64,000 nt of DNA from Nitrososphaerota archaeon (lineage in GTDB: Archaea > Thermoproteota > Nitrososphaeria > Nitrososphaerales > Nitrosopumilaceae). Shown here piece after piece: positions 48,100 through 56,633 of the stretch. Location of the stretch: assembly GCA_016215465.1 (NCBI GenBank), contig JACRJT010000037.1, positions 1 to 64,000 of the forward strand, written 5' to 3'. The position numbers were made by a program, and so were the translations under genes. Each line of letters starts with the position of its first letter. Positions within the stretch are counted from its first letter, which is position 1. Under the pieces are notes generated by a model. That model was not told the DNA's origin. It did no database searches and saw only the letters and a program-made list of their open reading frames with translations.

Positions 48100-48568
48100 A
48101 ATGCACTAGTTTTGTTCTAGAGAACATTACTGCCATGGCAGAAACAATTCCCATTATTGCCAACACTCCAAATGGGAACTCTGGAATCACGCTTGTTCCA
48201 ATGATTTCGATCTCTTCAGTTGCAATCGGAATTACAAATGAGAGTTCTGTCATGTCTTCAGTGTGCGTTATGGAATAATCCGTTTCAGATCCGTCTAACA
48301 GTATGATAAATTCGTCATTTTCTGCACTGATTAATTCAGATGGAAATGACAGTTCAAACGTAGACTCGTCGACATTTACGGTTCCAATCAAAAGCGACGG
48401 TAGTTCTTTATCTACATCCATGGAAATCAGATCTCCGTCAAAACTATAAGAAAGATTGAACGTTCTTTCGTCTATATCAAGATCATAACTTCCAGATTCT
48501 GAAAAGGATAATGGGATTATCGACAAAATCACAATTGTACTAATAACAAAAAGGTAATTTTTCAACAC
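48092..48568 (-). CDS. Surface protein with PEFG-CTERM-like sorting tail
   Basis: A signal peptide (YLFVISTIVILSIIPLSF) precedes about 100 beta-rich residues (e.g. SYDLDIDERTFNLSYSFDGD and LPSLLIGTVNVDESTFELSF). The C-terminus is VIPEFPFGVLAIMGIVSAMA, a following hydrophobic stretch and SRTKLVHFR. The P-E-F...G motif, hydrophobic helix and basic end match the PEFG-CTERM signals that thaumarchaeal archaeosortases are thought to process. The protein would be anchored or transferred at the outer face of the membrane. Its stop overlaps the purP stop by 8 nt. Confidence 0.7.
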   Translation of the reverse strand: MLKNYLFVISTIVILSIIPLSFSESGSYDLDIDERTFNLSYSFDGDLISMDVDKELPSLLIGTVNVDESTFELSFPSELISAENDEFIILLDGSETDYSITHTEDMTELSFVIPIATEEIEIIGTSVIPEFPFGVLAIMGIVSAMAVMFSRTKLVHFR

Positions 48569-48612
48569 ATGTTGTTAACCTATAACAATATAGATTTTTC
48601 CGTATTTCGACC

Positions 48613-50733
48613 TTAGTTTGTTTCAACAATTATTGCAGCTTTCTCAGAGTTGTCAAGCTCTTGTTGTACTGCGTTTAGGATGTGTGATACCGACGTCAGG
48701 CTTGAAAAGTCAACTAGTTTTAGGTTGTTCAAAAGATACACCTGTGGTGCAATGTCATTGTTTCTGGATTCCAAAAAGTCGTCTAATTCTTCTAGGATTG
48801 ATATTTTTCCGCCTTGGAATATTTTTGCATTTTTATGAGACAATTTCATTCGGCCAAATCTGTCCAGTACCAAGACATGATGCCTGTTTTTCTTGGAAAA
48901 TAGCTTTTTTTCTGAAACATGCCCTGTGAACACAAAATAATGGTCAGTTTCAAAGCTTAACTCCACAAGTTCCCTGCTAATTTCCATCATTTCGCTTGCC
49001 CTGATCAGTGCCTCATCAAGTGTAAAGATGTTCTTTGCATTTTCCGTACTGTCAAGTTCCACATTTCCTGTTGCGGACACTCGAAGTAGCGCTTTTTCTG
49101 AAATGTATTCGCTGTTTATTAGAATTGATTCTGGCACTGCTCCCCTATCAATCATGATTGCGTGGATTTTTTTGTGCATTTCAGATATTTGCTCAGGTGT
49201 CGGGTTGGATATCGTATGCTCGATTTCTTCTTGAATCATTGATGATGCCACACCAATTGACGATATCACTTCTGCATGTTCTGCTTTTTTGTATGGAACT
49301 CCGAGTTGCTTTGCAACAAAAGGAACTAGTACTGATGCACCCCCACCGCCTCCAATTATCTGGGTTTTTGCTTTTTCCATCTTGAACTCCTTCAGGATTT
49401 TCGAGATTGCCTTTGTTATCTCAAATGACGCTGTCTGGATTACCGACATTGCCGCCTCAGGACCAGTCACCCTGAGCTCGCGCCCAAGTAGTTCCATTGC
49501 GATTTTTGCAGAAGATTGGTTTGCAAAGGAATAATCGTCTTTTTCTATCATGCCAAGTGCATTTGCAGCACACGTATTTGTGATTGCAAATGTTTCATCA
49601 TCACATTTTACTGCAACGTATGATTCGATGTCGTTTTCTTTGGGTTTTATTGTGATGATTTTTCCTTTTTTCAGAATGTCTGGGTCTGCAAAACACGCAT
49701 ACTTCAAACCTGCAATGTGTGCACTTCGTGGACCAACCTTCCAAACTCGCCCATCCTTTATCTTTATCATGCTGCCTCCAGCCACACCTAAAATACGAAC
49801 GTCCATGGAACGGATGCATGTTGGATGATCCTTTATGGTAACATAACGAATCTCTGGCTTGCCATTTTTTATTATACAAATATTGGTGCTGGTTCCGCCA
49901 ACTTCGACAAATATCCCATCTGTTACCTTGAGGTACAGCAAGGCACCTGCAACACTAGCAGCTGGCCCTGAAAGAATGGTCAGAATGGGTTTTGTTCTAA
50001 ATGTATCCATGTTTGTAACTCCGCCATCCCCTTTCATGATCATTAGCGGTGCGTTAACTCCTGCGTTTCTAATCGCTTCTTCTACAAAATTTGCAACCTC
50101 AAATGTTTTTGGAAGAACACTTGCGTTGATTGCTGCAGTCAATGTCCTAATCTCAAGGCCATAAATTCCAGAAATTTCATGGGATGCAGTAGCAGGAATG
50201 TTTCCTTGCATCGCGTTTTTCATTACAAACATTTCATTTGACGGATCATCGACTCCAAACGCTTCTGTTGCAACAATTACCTTGACTCCTTTATCCTTTA
50301 GGGTATTAATTGCCTGATGTACCTCTTTCTCTGAAATTAAATGAGACGTATCAAGAAAGACATGTTCTGTCTTTAAGCTTTGATCAGAGTTAAACGTGGC
50401 ATCCTGAAGCGTGGTTCTTTTTATAACGTCCCCTTTTTCTGGCGTCACACCCATTGCAATTATCCCAACCTTTGCAGTGTCTGATTCAAGCAGCGCGTTA
50501 ATTGCCTGAGTTGTACTATGTGCAATTAATTCTATTTCGGATAATTCGATTTTTGATTCACCAACTAGTTGTGATAGTGCAAGTACGATTCCCTCTGAGA
50601 CACCTTTTTGCGCCTTGTGTGTAGTTGGAGTAGTTGATTTGCCTATAAGCTGCCCAGTTTTGATGTCTATTGCGATTGCCTTTGTGAACGTACCGCCTAC
50701 ATCGATTCCTATTCTAATGCGCCGTGGACTCAT
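48613..50733 (-). CDS. Hydantoinase A / oxoprolinase family protein
   Basis: The N-terminus has the ASKHA-type phosphate loop IRIGIDVGGTFTKAIAIDIK; further on come STTQAINALLE, KPILTILSGPAASVAGALLY and the second nucleotide motif VEVGGTSTNICIIKNG. The family (HyuA subunit or the N-methylhydantoinase A / oxoprolinase group) cleaves ring amides using ATP. No HyuB partner is next to it, and archaeal family members may act alone or on other substrates. It overlaps the FTR1 permease gene by 20 nt. ATG at 50731-50733 is used. Confidence 0.85.
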   Translation of the reverse strand: MSPRRIRIGIDVGGTFTKAIAIDIKTGQLIGKSTTPTTHKAQKGVSEGIVLALSQLVGESKIELSEIELIAHSTTQAINALLESDTAKVGIIAMGVTPEKGDVIKRTTLQDATFNSDQSLKTEHVFLDTSHLISEKEVHQAINTLKDKGVKVIVATEAFGVDDPSNEMFVMKNAMQGNIPATASHEISGIYGLEIRTLTAAINASVLPKTFEVANFVEEAIRNAGVNAPLMIMKGDGGVTNMDTFRTKPILTILSGPAASVAGALLYLKVTDGIFVEVGGTSTNICIIKNGKPEIRYVTIKDHPTCIRSMDVRILGVAGGSMIKIKDGRVWKVGPRSAHIAGLKYACFADPDILKKGKIITIKPKENDIESYVAVKCDDETFAITNTCAANALGMIEKDDYSFANQSSAKIAMELLGRELRVTGPEAAMSVIQTASFEITKAISKILKEFKMEKAKTQIIGGGGGASVLVPFVAKQLGVPYKKAEHAEVISSIGVASSMIQEEIEHTISNPTPEQISEMHKKIHAIMIDRGAVPESILINSEYISEKALLRVSATGNVELDSTENAKNIFTLDEALIRASEMMEISRELVELSFETDHYFVFTGHVSEKKLFSKKNRHHVLVLDRFGRMKLSHKNAKIFQGGKISILEELDDFLESRNNDIAPQVYLLNNLKLVDFSSLTSVSHILNAVQQELDNSEKAAIIVETN

Positions 50734-52936
50734 CAATTTCCCTTCTTGATTTGCGCATTGTGGCTATTTTCTCTTCCCTTTTTGGCTTCAAAACAAGTAC
50801 GTATGATGCCGCTGCCAGATATATTCCAAGCATGATTATTTGTGCAATTATTGTCTCAAGTGTCGGATAAATTCCAGTCATCTTTGCCATGTTGATATCA
50901 AGTCTTGGAACAATTCCCAGAAGACTGGTAAATGGCAAAATGTCAAGTGTTTGTAATTCTCTTACGGCATTACCCAAAAATGCAATTGAGAGATACGCGC
51001 CTACCCCCATCGTAAGGCCGAAAAGCATCTTGAGCGGTAGCCTTTTTCCTATTTTTCTCGTTACAAAGTATACTCCAAGCAGGGTTGCAATTCCTGCGAT
51101 GAATCCCAACCCGACATAGGTTTCCATGTATTTTGCAAATCCGAACATTGCCTCGTAAAACAACACCGTCTCAAATCCTTCTCTGTACACTGTGAAAAAT
51201 GAAAGCATTACAAACACCACTGTGCCTCCTGTGGTTGATGCCTGCCAGACTTTAGCCTTGACAAACTCCATCCATTTTTTGTGCTCTATTTTATTTAGGA
51301 TCCAAAAACTCACATAAAACAATACAGCGGTTGCAGAAAGCGCCGCAATTGCCTCAATTAGCTCCCTATTTGCGCCAGATATTTTGATGAGATATGATGC
51401 GATAAACCACGTTACGGCGGTTGCAACAATTGCCAAGATTATTCCGTAGTGCACAAATCGCTTAAATTTTGTATTCCTGGATGCCTCAAGGTAAGTAAGA
51501 ATGGCACCTAGGATTAGAACTGATTCTAGCCCCTCTCGGAAAATAACTGCGAACGATGATGTAAACGCAATTGTGGGTGCAATCTGGCCAGTTCCAGTGA
51601 CTAGTCTTTCAGATTCATCAAGGCTTCGCTTTACTGCAATTGTAGCTTGCTCTATTTTATCATAATCCGCTTTCTGGTTTATCAAACTTCTAAGCTCGGC
51701 AAACTGAAGCTCAACTTGCAATGTAAAGTCAGGATCAATTGTTCGTAATGGAATTTCCACGTGTTCGTAGCTGTCCAAATATGCTGTTCTTGCAGAAACA
51801 AATGCTGCTTGGGTATTGCCCTCTTTGTACTGATTTAGCATTGTCTGTAGGGTTATTCGAATAAAATCAATCTGGCTTCGTACGCCCGACTTTTGTTCTT
51901 CTGTAGCTGAACCCATTTCTTTTGCTGCTTTTTTGAGTTCAACTCTGGATGCTGGTTGACTGTCAGGCGATGATTTTGAAATCATCTTTTCCGTGTTATC
52001 CAAGTCTGCAAGTATTGGATCATTGATGAATGACTGTATTTCATCGTATGATTTTTTTTCTTGTATCATTGCTCGTAAATTTTCTCTCATGTTTAATTCC
52101 ATTTTGTGCAAGAGAGTTTCGTCTACCTTGCCAATGTCTGCTTCGAGATACTCAAAGTTGTCAAGATATGCAGCAATGACATGTTCTTCTGCTTTTGCAT
52201 AATTATTGTCTTTGATTTCAGACAATGTTTGATCATAATGTTGCCTTATCATGGCATACAAACTGGCATGATCTGATGATGCAGAGTCAGTTCCCGTAAG
52301 GTCGCGCTGTATTGTGGTGATCAGTTTTCCAACGGAGACAAAATCCTGCTTTTGAGCAATCTTCGATTTTAACTCATCAAAGAATGAGTTGATCTCACCA
52401 GTTTGCCTTTCGTCAAACGAGGAATCAGAGCTAAACAGTTGAACTGCCTTATCAACAAGAGACGTAGCTATGGAATGGCGTTCATTGTCGTTTTCTGAAA
52501 TCGCAATTTGATAATTTTCATCTACCGTCATCAGTAAATCGGATACGACAAATGGAATATGCTGTGACTTTGGAAATTTGGCCACTTGTTGTTCCGCTAC
52601 TGTGATATCTGCCAATATTTCACTGGAATGAGCCCTGTTTTCTATTTTGGAGTGTATGTCAAGAAGCACCAAGTGCAAATCATTGGCCGGCTCCACATTT
52701 GCTTCTCTAAGTAAGTCCATTTGGTGACCGTAAAAATCAGTAGTGAATTTAGAATACTTTGTAGCTTGCTCGTAATCATTACTCAATATGCTTGTTTTTG
52801 TTAGGTTAATTCCAATCTGCACTATTTCGCTGGTTGACTGGGCAGTATGATCATTTACGGTTTGTGCAAAAGATACCTGGTTGACTGACAAAATAACAAA
52901 CAATGCAGATAAAAGCACAATTTGTCGATGGTTCAA
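50714..52936 (-). CDS. FTR1 family iron permease with helical extracytoplasmic domain
   Basis: A signal peptide (residues 1-24, ending QVSFA) is followed by about 420 extracytoplasmic residues that include two copies of a helical repeat with AYLDNFEYLEADIGKVDETL and AYLDSYEHVEIPLRTIDPDF. The C-terminal membrane part (about seven helices) carries the iron-exchange motifs: FAVIFREGLESVLILGAILT near residue 460 and FFTVYREGFETVLFYEAMFG near residue 590 (R-E-x-x-E). FTR1/EfeU-type permeases import iron. The promoter has a TATA-like GCTTTAAATAC and a DtxR-type inverted repeat (52943-52958) between it and the ATG, suggesting repression by iron. At 740 aa it is much longer than EfeU because of the outer domain. 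Confidence 0.9.
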   Translation of the reverse strand: MNHRQIVLLSALFVILSVNQVSFAQTVNDHTAQSTSEIVQIGINLTKTSILSNDYEQATKYSKFTTDFYGHQMDLLREANVEPANDLHLVLLDIHSKIENRAHSSEILADITVAEQQVAKFPKSQHIPFVVSDLLMTVDENYQIAISENDNERHSIATSLVDKAVQLFSSDSSFDERQTGEINSFFDELKSKIAQKQDFVSVGKLITTIQRDLTGTDSASSDHASLYAMIRQHYDQTLSEIKDNNYAKAEEHVIAAYLDNFEYLEADIGKVDETLLHKMELNMRENLRAMIQEKKSYDEIQSFINDPILADLDNTEKMISKSSPDSQPASRVELKKAAKEMGSATEEQKSGVRSQIDFIRITLQTMLNQYKEGNTQAAFVSARTAYLDSYEHVEIPLRTIDPDFTLQVELQFAELRSLINQKADYDKIEQATIAVKRSLDESERLVTGTGQIAPTIAFTSSFAVIFREGLESVLILGAILTYLEASRNTKFKRFVHYGIILAIVATAVTWFIASYLIKISGANRELIEAIAALSATAVLFYVSFWILNKIEHKKWMEFVKAKVWQASTTGGTVVFVMLSFFTVYREGFETVLFYEAMFGFAKYMETYVGLGFIAGIATLLGVYFVTRKIGKRLPLKMLFGLTMGVGAYLSIAFLGNAVRELQTLDILPFTSLLGIVPRLDINMAKMTGIYPTLETIIAQIIMLGIYLAAASYVLVLKPKREEKIATMRKSRREIDESTAH

Positions 52937-52942
52937 TGTGTG

Positions 52943-52958
52943 GTTAGGATTAGCTAAC
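52943..52958. promoter_or_regulatory. DtxR/IdeR-like inverted repeat before FTR1
   Basis: GTTAGGATTAGCTAAC resembles the metal-repressor pattern TTAGG...CTAA. It lies between the TATA-like box (TTTAAATAC on the minus strand) and the ATG, where a repressor would block transcription. GGTTAGGATTAG also occurs before the His-rich membrane protein at 58964-58975. Confidence 0.4.
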
Positions 52959-53010
52959 TGTATTTAAAGCAGGGATATGTTCTAAGAATTTAGAATGAGA
53001 ATCGAAAAAA

Positions 53011-53337
53011 CTAATTCGACTGTAAATTCAACGTTGGGTTTGTTCCACCCACTATGATTTCCGCTTTTTTAATTCTACTTTTGTAATACTTGATTTTTTT
53101 CCCGGCGTTTGAGATTTCGAATTTATCTACGTAAACAAGTGTTAGTACCTCAAGGTTTGACAAAATTTTGTAGACTGTGGAGATTGACATTTTTTGCTCA
53201 TCTGCGATTTTTTGTGCATCTTTTGCTTTTGCCGTAATTGAAAATAGCACAGATCTGGAGTAAACGTTTGTCAAAGTTTCTATGATTTGCTGCGTTATGT
53301 CATATTGGCTGAGCTGAAAAACAGTATTTTTCTTCAT
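53011..53337 (-). CDS. Winged-helix regulator, tandem copy 1
   Basis: The 108-aa protein is a single winged helix: YDITQQIIETLTNVYSRSVL, then AQKIADEQKMSISTVYKILS (helix-turn-helix) and a beta wing with VYVDKFEISNAGKKIKYYKS. The adjacent gene at 53354 is a clear paralogue (shared YDVTQ/YDITQ, STVYKILSNLE and YKSRIKKAEI blocks). They probably arose by duplication and may form heterodimers. Position between FTR1 and cbtAB suggests control of metal uptake. Confidence 0.8.
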   Translation of the reverse strand: MKKNTVFQLSQYDITQQIIETLTNVYSRSVLFSITAKAKDAQKIADEQKMSISTVYKILSNLEVLTLVYVDKFEISNAGKKIKYYKSRIKKAEIIVGGTNPTLNLQSN

Positions 53338-53353
53338 AATTCATACCCCTCAA

Positions 53354-53683
53354 TTAATTTGGTGCCAAAACAAGAGTCGGCTCCGGCTTTTTGATACTGA
53401 TGTCTGCCTTGCTTATTCTGCTTCGATAGACTTTGAATTTTCTACCCTTATCAGATATCATCCAGCGTTCTACGCGAATTAATGTCAAATTCTCAAGATC
53501 TGAGAGTTTTTTGTAAACTGAGCTTAGTGGAATCTTGTATTTGTCTGAAACTTCTGCTGCAGTACGGCCTTGTTTGATTAATGAAAACAAAATAGTCCTA
53601 GATTCGGCGTCTGCCAACGCCTCAATTACTTTTTGTGTTACATCATATTTCTTTAATTGTGGAAGCGTAAATCTGCGACCCAA
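53354..53683 (-). CDS. Winged-helix regulator, tandem copy 2
   Basis: A 109-aa paralogue of the next gene: LPQLKKYDVTQKVIEALADA, AAEVSDKYKIPLSSVYKKLS and RVERWMISDKGRKFKVYRSR. Both end with a short hydrophobic and proline tail (PEPTLVLAPN here, NPTLNLQSN there). No cysteine or histidine set for metal sensing is visible. The two genes lie 16 nt apart. Confidence 0.8.
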   Translation of the reverse strand: MGRRFTLPQLKKYDVTQKVIEALADAESRTILFSLIKQGRTAAEVSDKYKIPLSSVYKKLSDLENLTLIRVERWMISDKGRKFKVYRSRISKADISIKKPEPTLVLAPN

Positions 53684-53795
53684 GACACTGTTCTACTTTG
53701 TGTTGTTATTTAAATAAAATGTTATCCTTCTCATTCTATAAAATGAGAACACTTCATAATGAAAACTTGAAAATAATTATGCCGGACAATGCAAC

Positions 53796-54524
53796 CTACT
53801 GGAATCTTGCCTGTTTTACTCTGTCTGGTTGTAGTTTTTGCCACAACACACCGAAAATCAATCCAACCGATAACCAAAATGCTGAGACCCCAACCAAAGA
53901 CACCGCCCTAAATCCATTTACTAGGTCCGCCGGAGCAGTTATCGCATCTGGGTTTTGAGGCATTACTACAAACACTGTAGCAATAAACCCCGCATATCCT
54001 AAAACTGCAACGAATCTCTTGCTTTTGAGTCGCCTGAAAACCTGATAAAACCCGAGTGCACCAAATCCTGAAATCGCGATAAACGAAACGTACAACATCT
54101 GTCTTAGAAGGATTGTTTCTGGATCTCCTACTGTCGGGGGGTTTGCAGGATATTTTGCAAATGGTATTAGATACAATGTAATCCACATGATTGCTGCAAG
54201 GGCTAGTGCTTTTTTGGCAAAACTGTTTCCAGGAAGAATGTTTTTTGCATATCCAAAAACGATTCCAAACAATGCCCCAATCGCAGTGCCAAGTATTGCC
54301 CCTGCCAACAATTGTCCACCCTTTTGCCATGCTCGGTATGAATAATATTCTGCCCAAAACTGTGACGTATCTTTTGCTTCGCCAGATGCAAACATGTGCT
54401 GATTTTCAATTCCAATTGCCTTATCCAAATATGGTTCAACAAGTGCCAAATTTACCAGACCGTGGATGACTCCAGCTGAGCACCCAGACAACAAAATAAT
54501 TGTAATAAAAAGAGACATCCTCAT
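53796..54524 (-). CDS. cbtA: Cobalt transporter subunit CbtA
   Basis: CbtA is a membrane protein with about six helices found next to CbtB in B12-related loci. Here GCSAGVIHGLVNLALVEPYL opens helix 1 and its loop. GQLLAGAILGTAIGALFGIV and FGYAKNILPGNSF follow, and IAISGFGALGFYQVFRRLKS comes later. Length (242 aa) is typical. It follows cbtB by 9 nt, and the two are presumably one transcript. Cobalt fits the need for cobalamin, and the cobalamin adenosyltransferase at 27653 is in the same window. Confidence 0.88.
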   Translation of the reverse strand: MRMSLFITIILLSGCSAGVIHGLVNLALVEPYLDKAIGIENQHMFASGEAKDTSQFWAEYYSYRAWQKGGQLLAGAILGTAIGALFGIVFGYAKNILPGNSFAKKALALAAIMWITLYLIPFAKYPANPPTVGDPETILLRQMLYVSFIAISGFGALGFYQVFRRLKSKRFVAVLGYAGFIATVFVVMPQNPDAITAPADLVNGFRAVSLVGVSAFWLSVGLIFGVLWQKLQPDRVKQARFQ

Positions 54525-54533
54525 GACTAGTCA

Positions 54534-54749
54534 CTAGTGGCAGGGAAATCCTGCTGCATGTCTCATGTCATGGGTCAGTTCATGTATGTACAAGTCTGCA
54601 TATGCTTGTTCGCCAAAGACAATGCTGAATAATTGTCCCTGATCAAATCCTACCTCAAATATCCCAAATGCAAAAATTGTAGCTAATACAAGTAATGCGA
54701 CCTTTGGAACACTTGATTTTGCGATTGTAATCTCTTTTGAGAAAGACAT
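54534..54749 (-). CDS. cbtB: Cobalt transporter subunit CbtB
   Basis: CbtB is a single-helix protein with a histidine-rich end. The 71-aa chain has a helix (VPKVALLVLATIFAFGIF) and ends HELTHDMRHAAGFPCH, which holds four histidines and a cysteine as likely metal ligands. A TATA-like ATTTAAATAC lies about 25 nt before the ATG. The palindrome at 54783-54799 sits just upstream of it, between this gene and the divergent regulator. Confidence 0.9.
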   Translation of the reverse strand: MSFSKEITIAKSSVPKVALLVLATIFAFGIFEVGFDQGQLFSIVFGEQAYADLYIHELTHDMRHAAGFPCH

Positions 54750-54782
54750 GAAATCTGAGCATGAATGAATGTATTTAAATTC

Positions 54783-54799
54783 TTGGATGAATCATCCAA
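54783..54799. promoter_or_regulatory. 17-bp palindrome between cbtB and the DUF4443 gene
   Basis: TTGGATGAATCATCCAA has perfect 8-bp arms around a single A. It lies between the TATA-like ATTTAAATA of cbtB (minus strand) and TATTTAAC before the divergent gene. That is a natural operator position for the neighbouring HTH regulator or a metal sensor. Confidence 0.5.
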
Positions 54800-54812
54800 T
54801 ATTTAACTAAAA

Positions 54813-55457
54813 ATGAACTCCGTGCAACAAGTGCAAACACTGCAAAACATCGTGTCACGAAAAGGATCAAGTAAGGTTCTAACGTTTTCAGTACCACATG
54901 TGTTCAAGGCATTGCAGATGTTACATGAAAATGAATATGTGAGTAGATCCAGTTTTTGCCAGAATTTGCACATGGGGGAGGGGGCAGTCAAGACAATGAT
55001 CATGCACCTAAAGGAAGAATCCATGGTAAGATCAACGAAATCTGGAACCTTTCTTACCGCCAAGGGGAAAGTCTTCATAAAAAATTTACTAGAGATAATT
55101 TTTGCGGAATGCGATATTAAAAAATGCCAAATTGCGCAAGGAAAATTCAATCACGCAGTTATTTTGAAAAATTATTCATTTGCGACAAAGACCGGAGTCG
55201 AACAACGAGATTACACCATACTGTATGGGGCATTGGGGGCAACCACTCTCCTTTACAAGGAAGACAGATTTGTTTTCCCAAATGAAAATATCGATTGTCT
55301 ACTAAATGATCAAGAAACTAGAAACTTGCTGATAAGTGAGCTGCATCCAAAAAACGGAGATATGATAATAATTGCATCTGCAAATGATCCATTTGTTGCA
55401 GAGATTGCGGCGAAAAACTCTGCGTTGTGGACACTTGCCACGCACAACAGACAGTAA
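54813..55457 (+). CDS. HTH regulator with DUF4443-like C-terminus
   Basis: The N-terminal 90 residues form a winged helix (VPHVFKALQMLHENEYVSRS, then MGEGAVKTMIMHLKEESMVR). The C-terminal half matches archaeal DUF4443 proteins: GVEQRDYTILYGALGATTLL and FPNENIDCLLNDQETRNLLI. It is divergent from cbtBA across a 17-bp palindrome, so it probably controls cobalt uptake; a metal-sensing site is not obvious. The ATG at 54813 is close to its TATA-like box; a GTG at 54831 would fit leaderless spacing better. Confidence 0.75.
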   Translation: MNSVQQVQTLQNIVSRKGSSKVLTFSVPHVFKALQMLHENEYVSRSSFCQNLHMGEGAVKTMIMHLKEESMVRSTKSGTFLTAKGKVFIKNLLEIIFAECDIKKCQIAQGKFNHAVILKNYSFATKTGVEQRDYTILYGALGATTLLYKEDRFVFPNENIDCLLNDQETRNLLISELHPKNGDMIIIASANDPFVAEIAAKNSALWTLATHNRQ

Positions 55458-55488
55458 ACTATTTGAAGAGTACATCACGTGTGAACTT

Positions 55489-56142
55489 GTGGCAAAATAC
55501 TACCTACTTGCAATTCCAGCAATTATTGGAATAATTGGAGGGATATTTGCAGTGACATATTTTGGAAACCAGAATAATTCCCAAGGTAAGGAGACTTTTA
55601 CAATGCAGCAATTAATTGAAAACGGTTCCCCATACGAAGGAAACCCATTGGCGCCAATCACCATAGTTGAATGGGGCGATTATCAGTGTACATTTTGTCA
55701 TTTGTTTCACGACTCAAGCATGGGAACAATCAAGGATGAATACGTCCAATCAGGCAAGGCAAACTTTGTTTTTAGAGACTTTCCATTAAACGGCCCAGAC
55801 TCAATTCTTGCAGCAGAGGCATCTCATTGCGCAAAAGATCAAGGAAAGTTCTGGGAGTATCATGATGAGATATACAATAATTGGGATGGCGAGAATACAG
55901 GCTGGGTGAGCAAGGACTCACTAAGCAGTTTTGCCCAAAACGTAGGATTGGATGTTGATCAGTTCAAGTCTTGTCTTGATTCATCTAAATACAAACAAGA
56001 TGTCATTGACGCATATGACTTTGGGCAAAAGGTTGGAATCGATGCAACGCCGTCATTTCTTATCATAAAGGACGACAAGATTGTCAAGATTACGGGAAAT
56101 CAGCCAATCGATGTATTTAGAAAAACACTTGACGACATGTAA
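55489..56142 (+). CDS. Membrane-anchored DsbA-like thioredoxin
   Basis: The GTG at 55489 gives a 217-aa protein with an N-terminal anchor (YYLLAIPAIIGIIGGIFAVT). The outward-facing DsbA-type domain carries the active-site pair in VEWGDYQCTFCHLFHDSSMG, followed by FVFRDFPLNGPDSILAAEAS and the cis-proline in IDATPSFLIIKDDK. It likely makes or rearranges disulfides outside the membrane, or reduces metal-binding proteins. The frame is open upstream to 55372, but those residues overlap the DUF4443 gene in another frame. Confidence 0.85.
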   Translation: MAKYYLLAIPAIIGIIGGIFAVTYFGNQNNSQGKETFTMQQLIENGSPYEGNPLAPITIVEWGDYQCTFCHLFHDSSMGTIKDEYVQSGKANFVFRDFPLNGPDSILAAEASHCAKDQGKFWEYHDEIYNNWDGENTGWVSKDSLSSFAQNVGLDVDQFKSCLDSSKYKQDVIDAYDFGQKVGIDATPSFLIIKDDKIVKITGNQPIDVFRKTLDDM

Positions 56143-56523
56143 CTATTCTTCAAATTTGTGCAAATCGTTTGCAACCTGATTGTCATATTTTGGATTTGAG
56201 TCAAGCAATCCCCTCAATATCATGTTCTTGATGCAGTATGAGACGTATTCTGGTTCAACTCCTCCATACTTTGCTGCCTTTTTTGACACATCTTGGAATA
56301 GCGTTTCATTGTCCATTTTCATCGTTTGACACATGTTAACGCGTAATAACATGCCAAGCTGAACTAGCTTGTGCATTGAAAGATCTTTTCCCTCCAGGTA
56401 AATCTGTGAGATGGTTTCTTCCATGTGGTAGAATCCCTGAGAAGTTACCCTGTACCGGAATAGTTTTGGATAGTCTTCCAACTCGATACAGTATGGCAGC
56501 ATATTTTTTTCCACGTACCGCAA
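56143..56523 (-). CDS. Uncharacterised protein, 126 aa
   Basis: A soluble protein with cysteine and tyrosine scattered: MLPYCIELEDYPKLFRYRVT, then GFYHMEETISQIYLEGKDLS and EPEYVSYCIKNMILRGLLDS. No family is recognised. It ends next to the thioredoxin stop (convergent) and is divergent from aRF1, with 110 bp between starts. Confidence 0.6.
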   Translation of the reverse strand: MRYVEKNMLPYCIELEDYPKLFRYRVTSQGFYHMEETISQIYLEGKDLSMHKLVQLGMLLRVNMCQTMKMDNETLFQDVSKKAAKYGGVEPEYVSYCIKNMILRGLLDSNPKYDNQVANDLHKFEE

Positions 56524-56633
56524 ACCATGACTTGATTAATTATTACTGCGGCACTTTGTGACAAAAGTAGATTCCATTTTGGAATGCTTTGATTGCCCAA
56601 ACTTCTTAATACTGAATCTATAGAAGTCAAATA

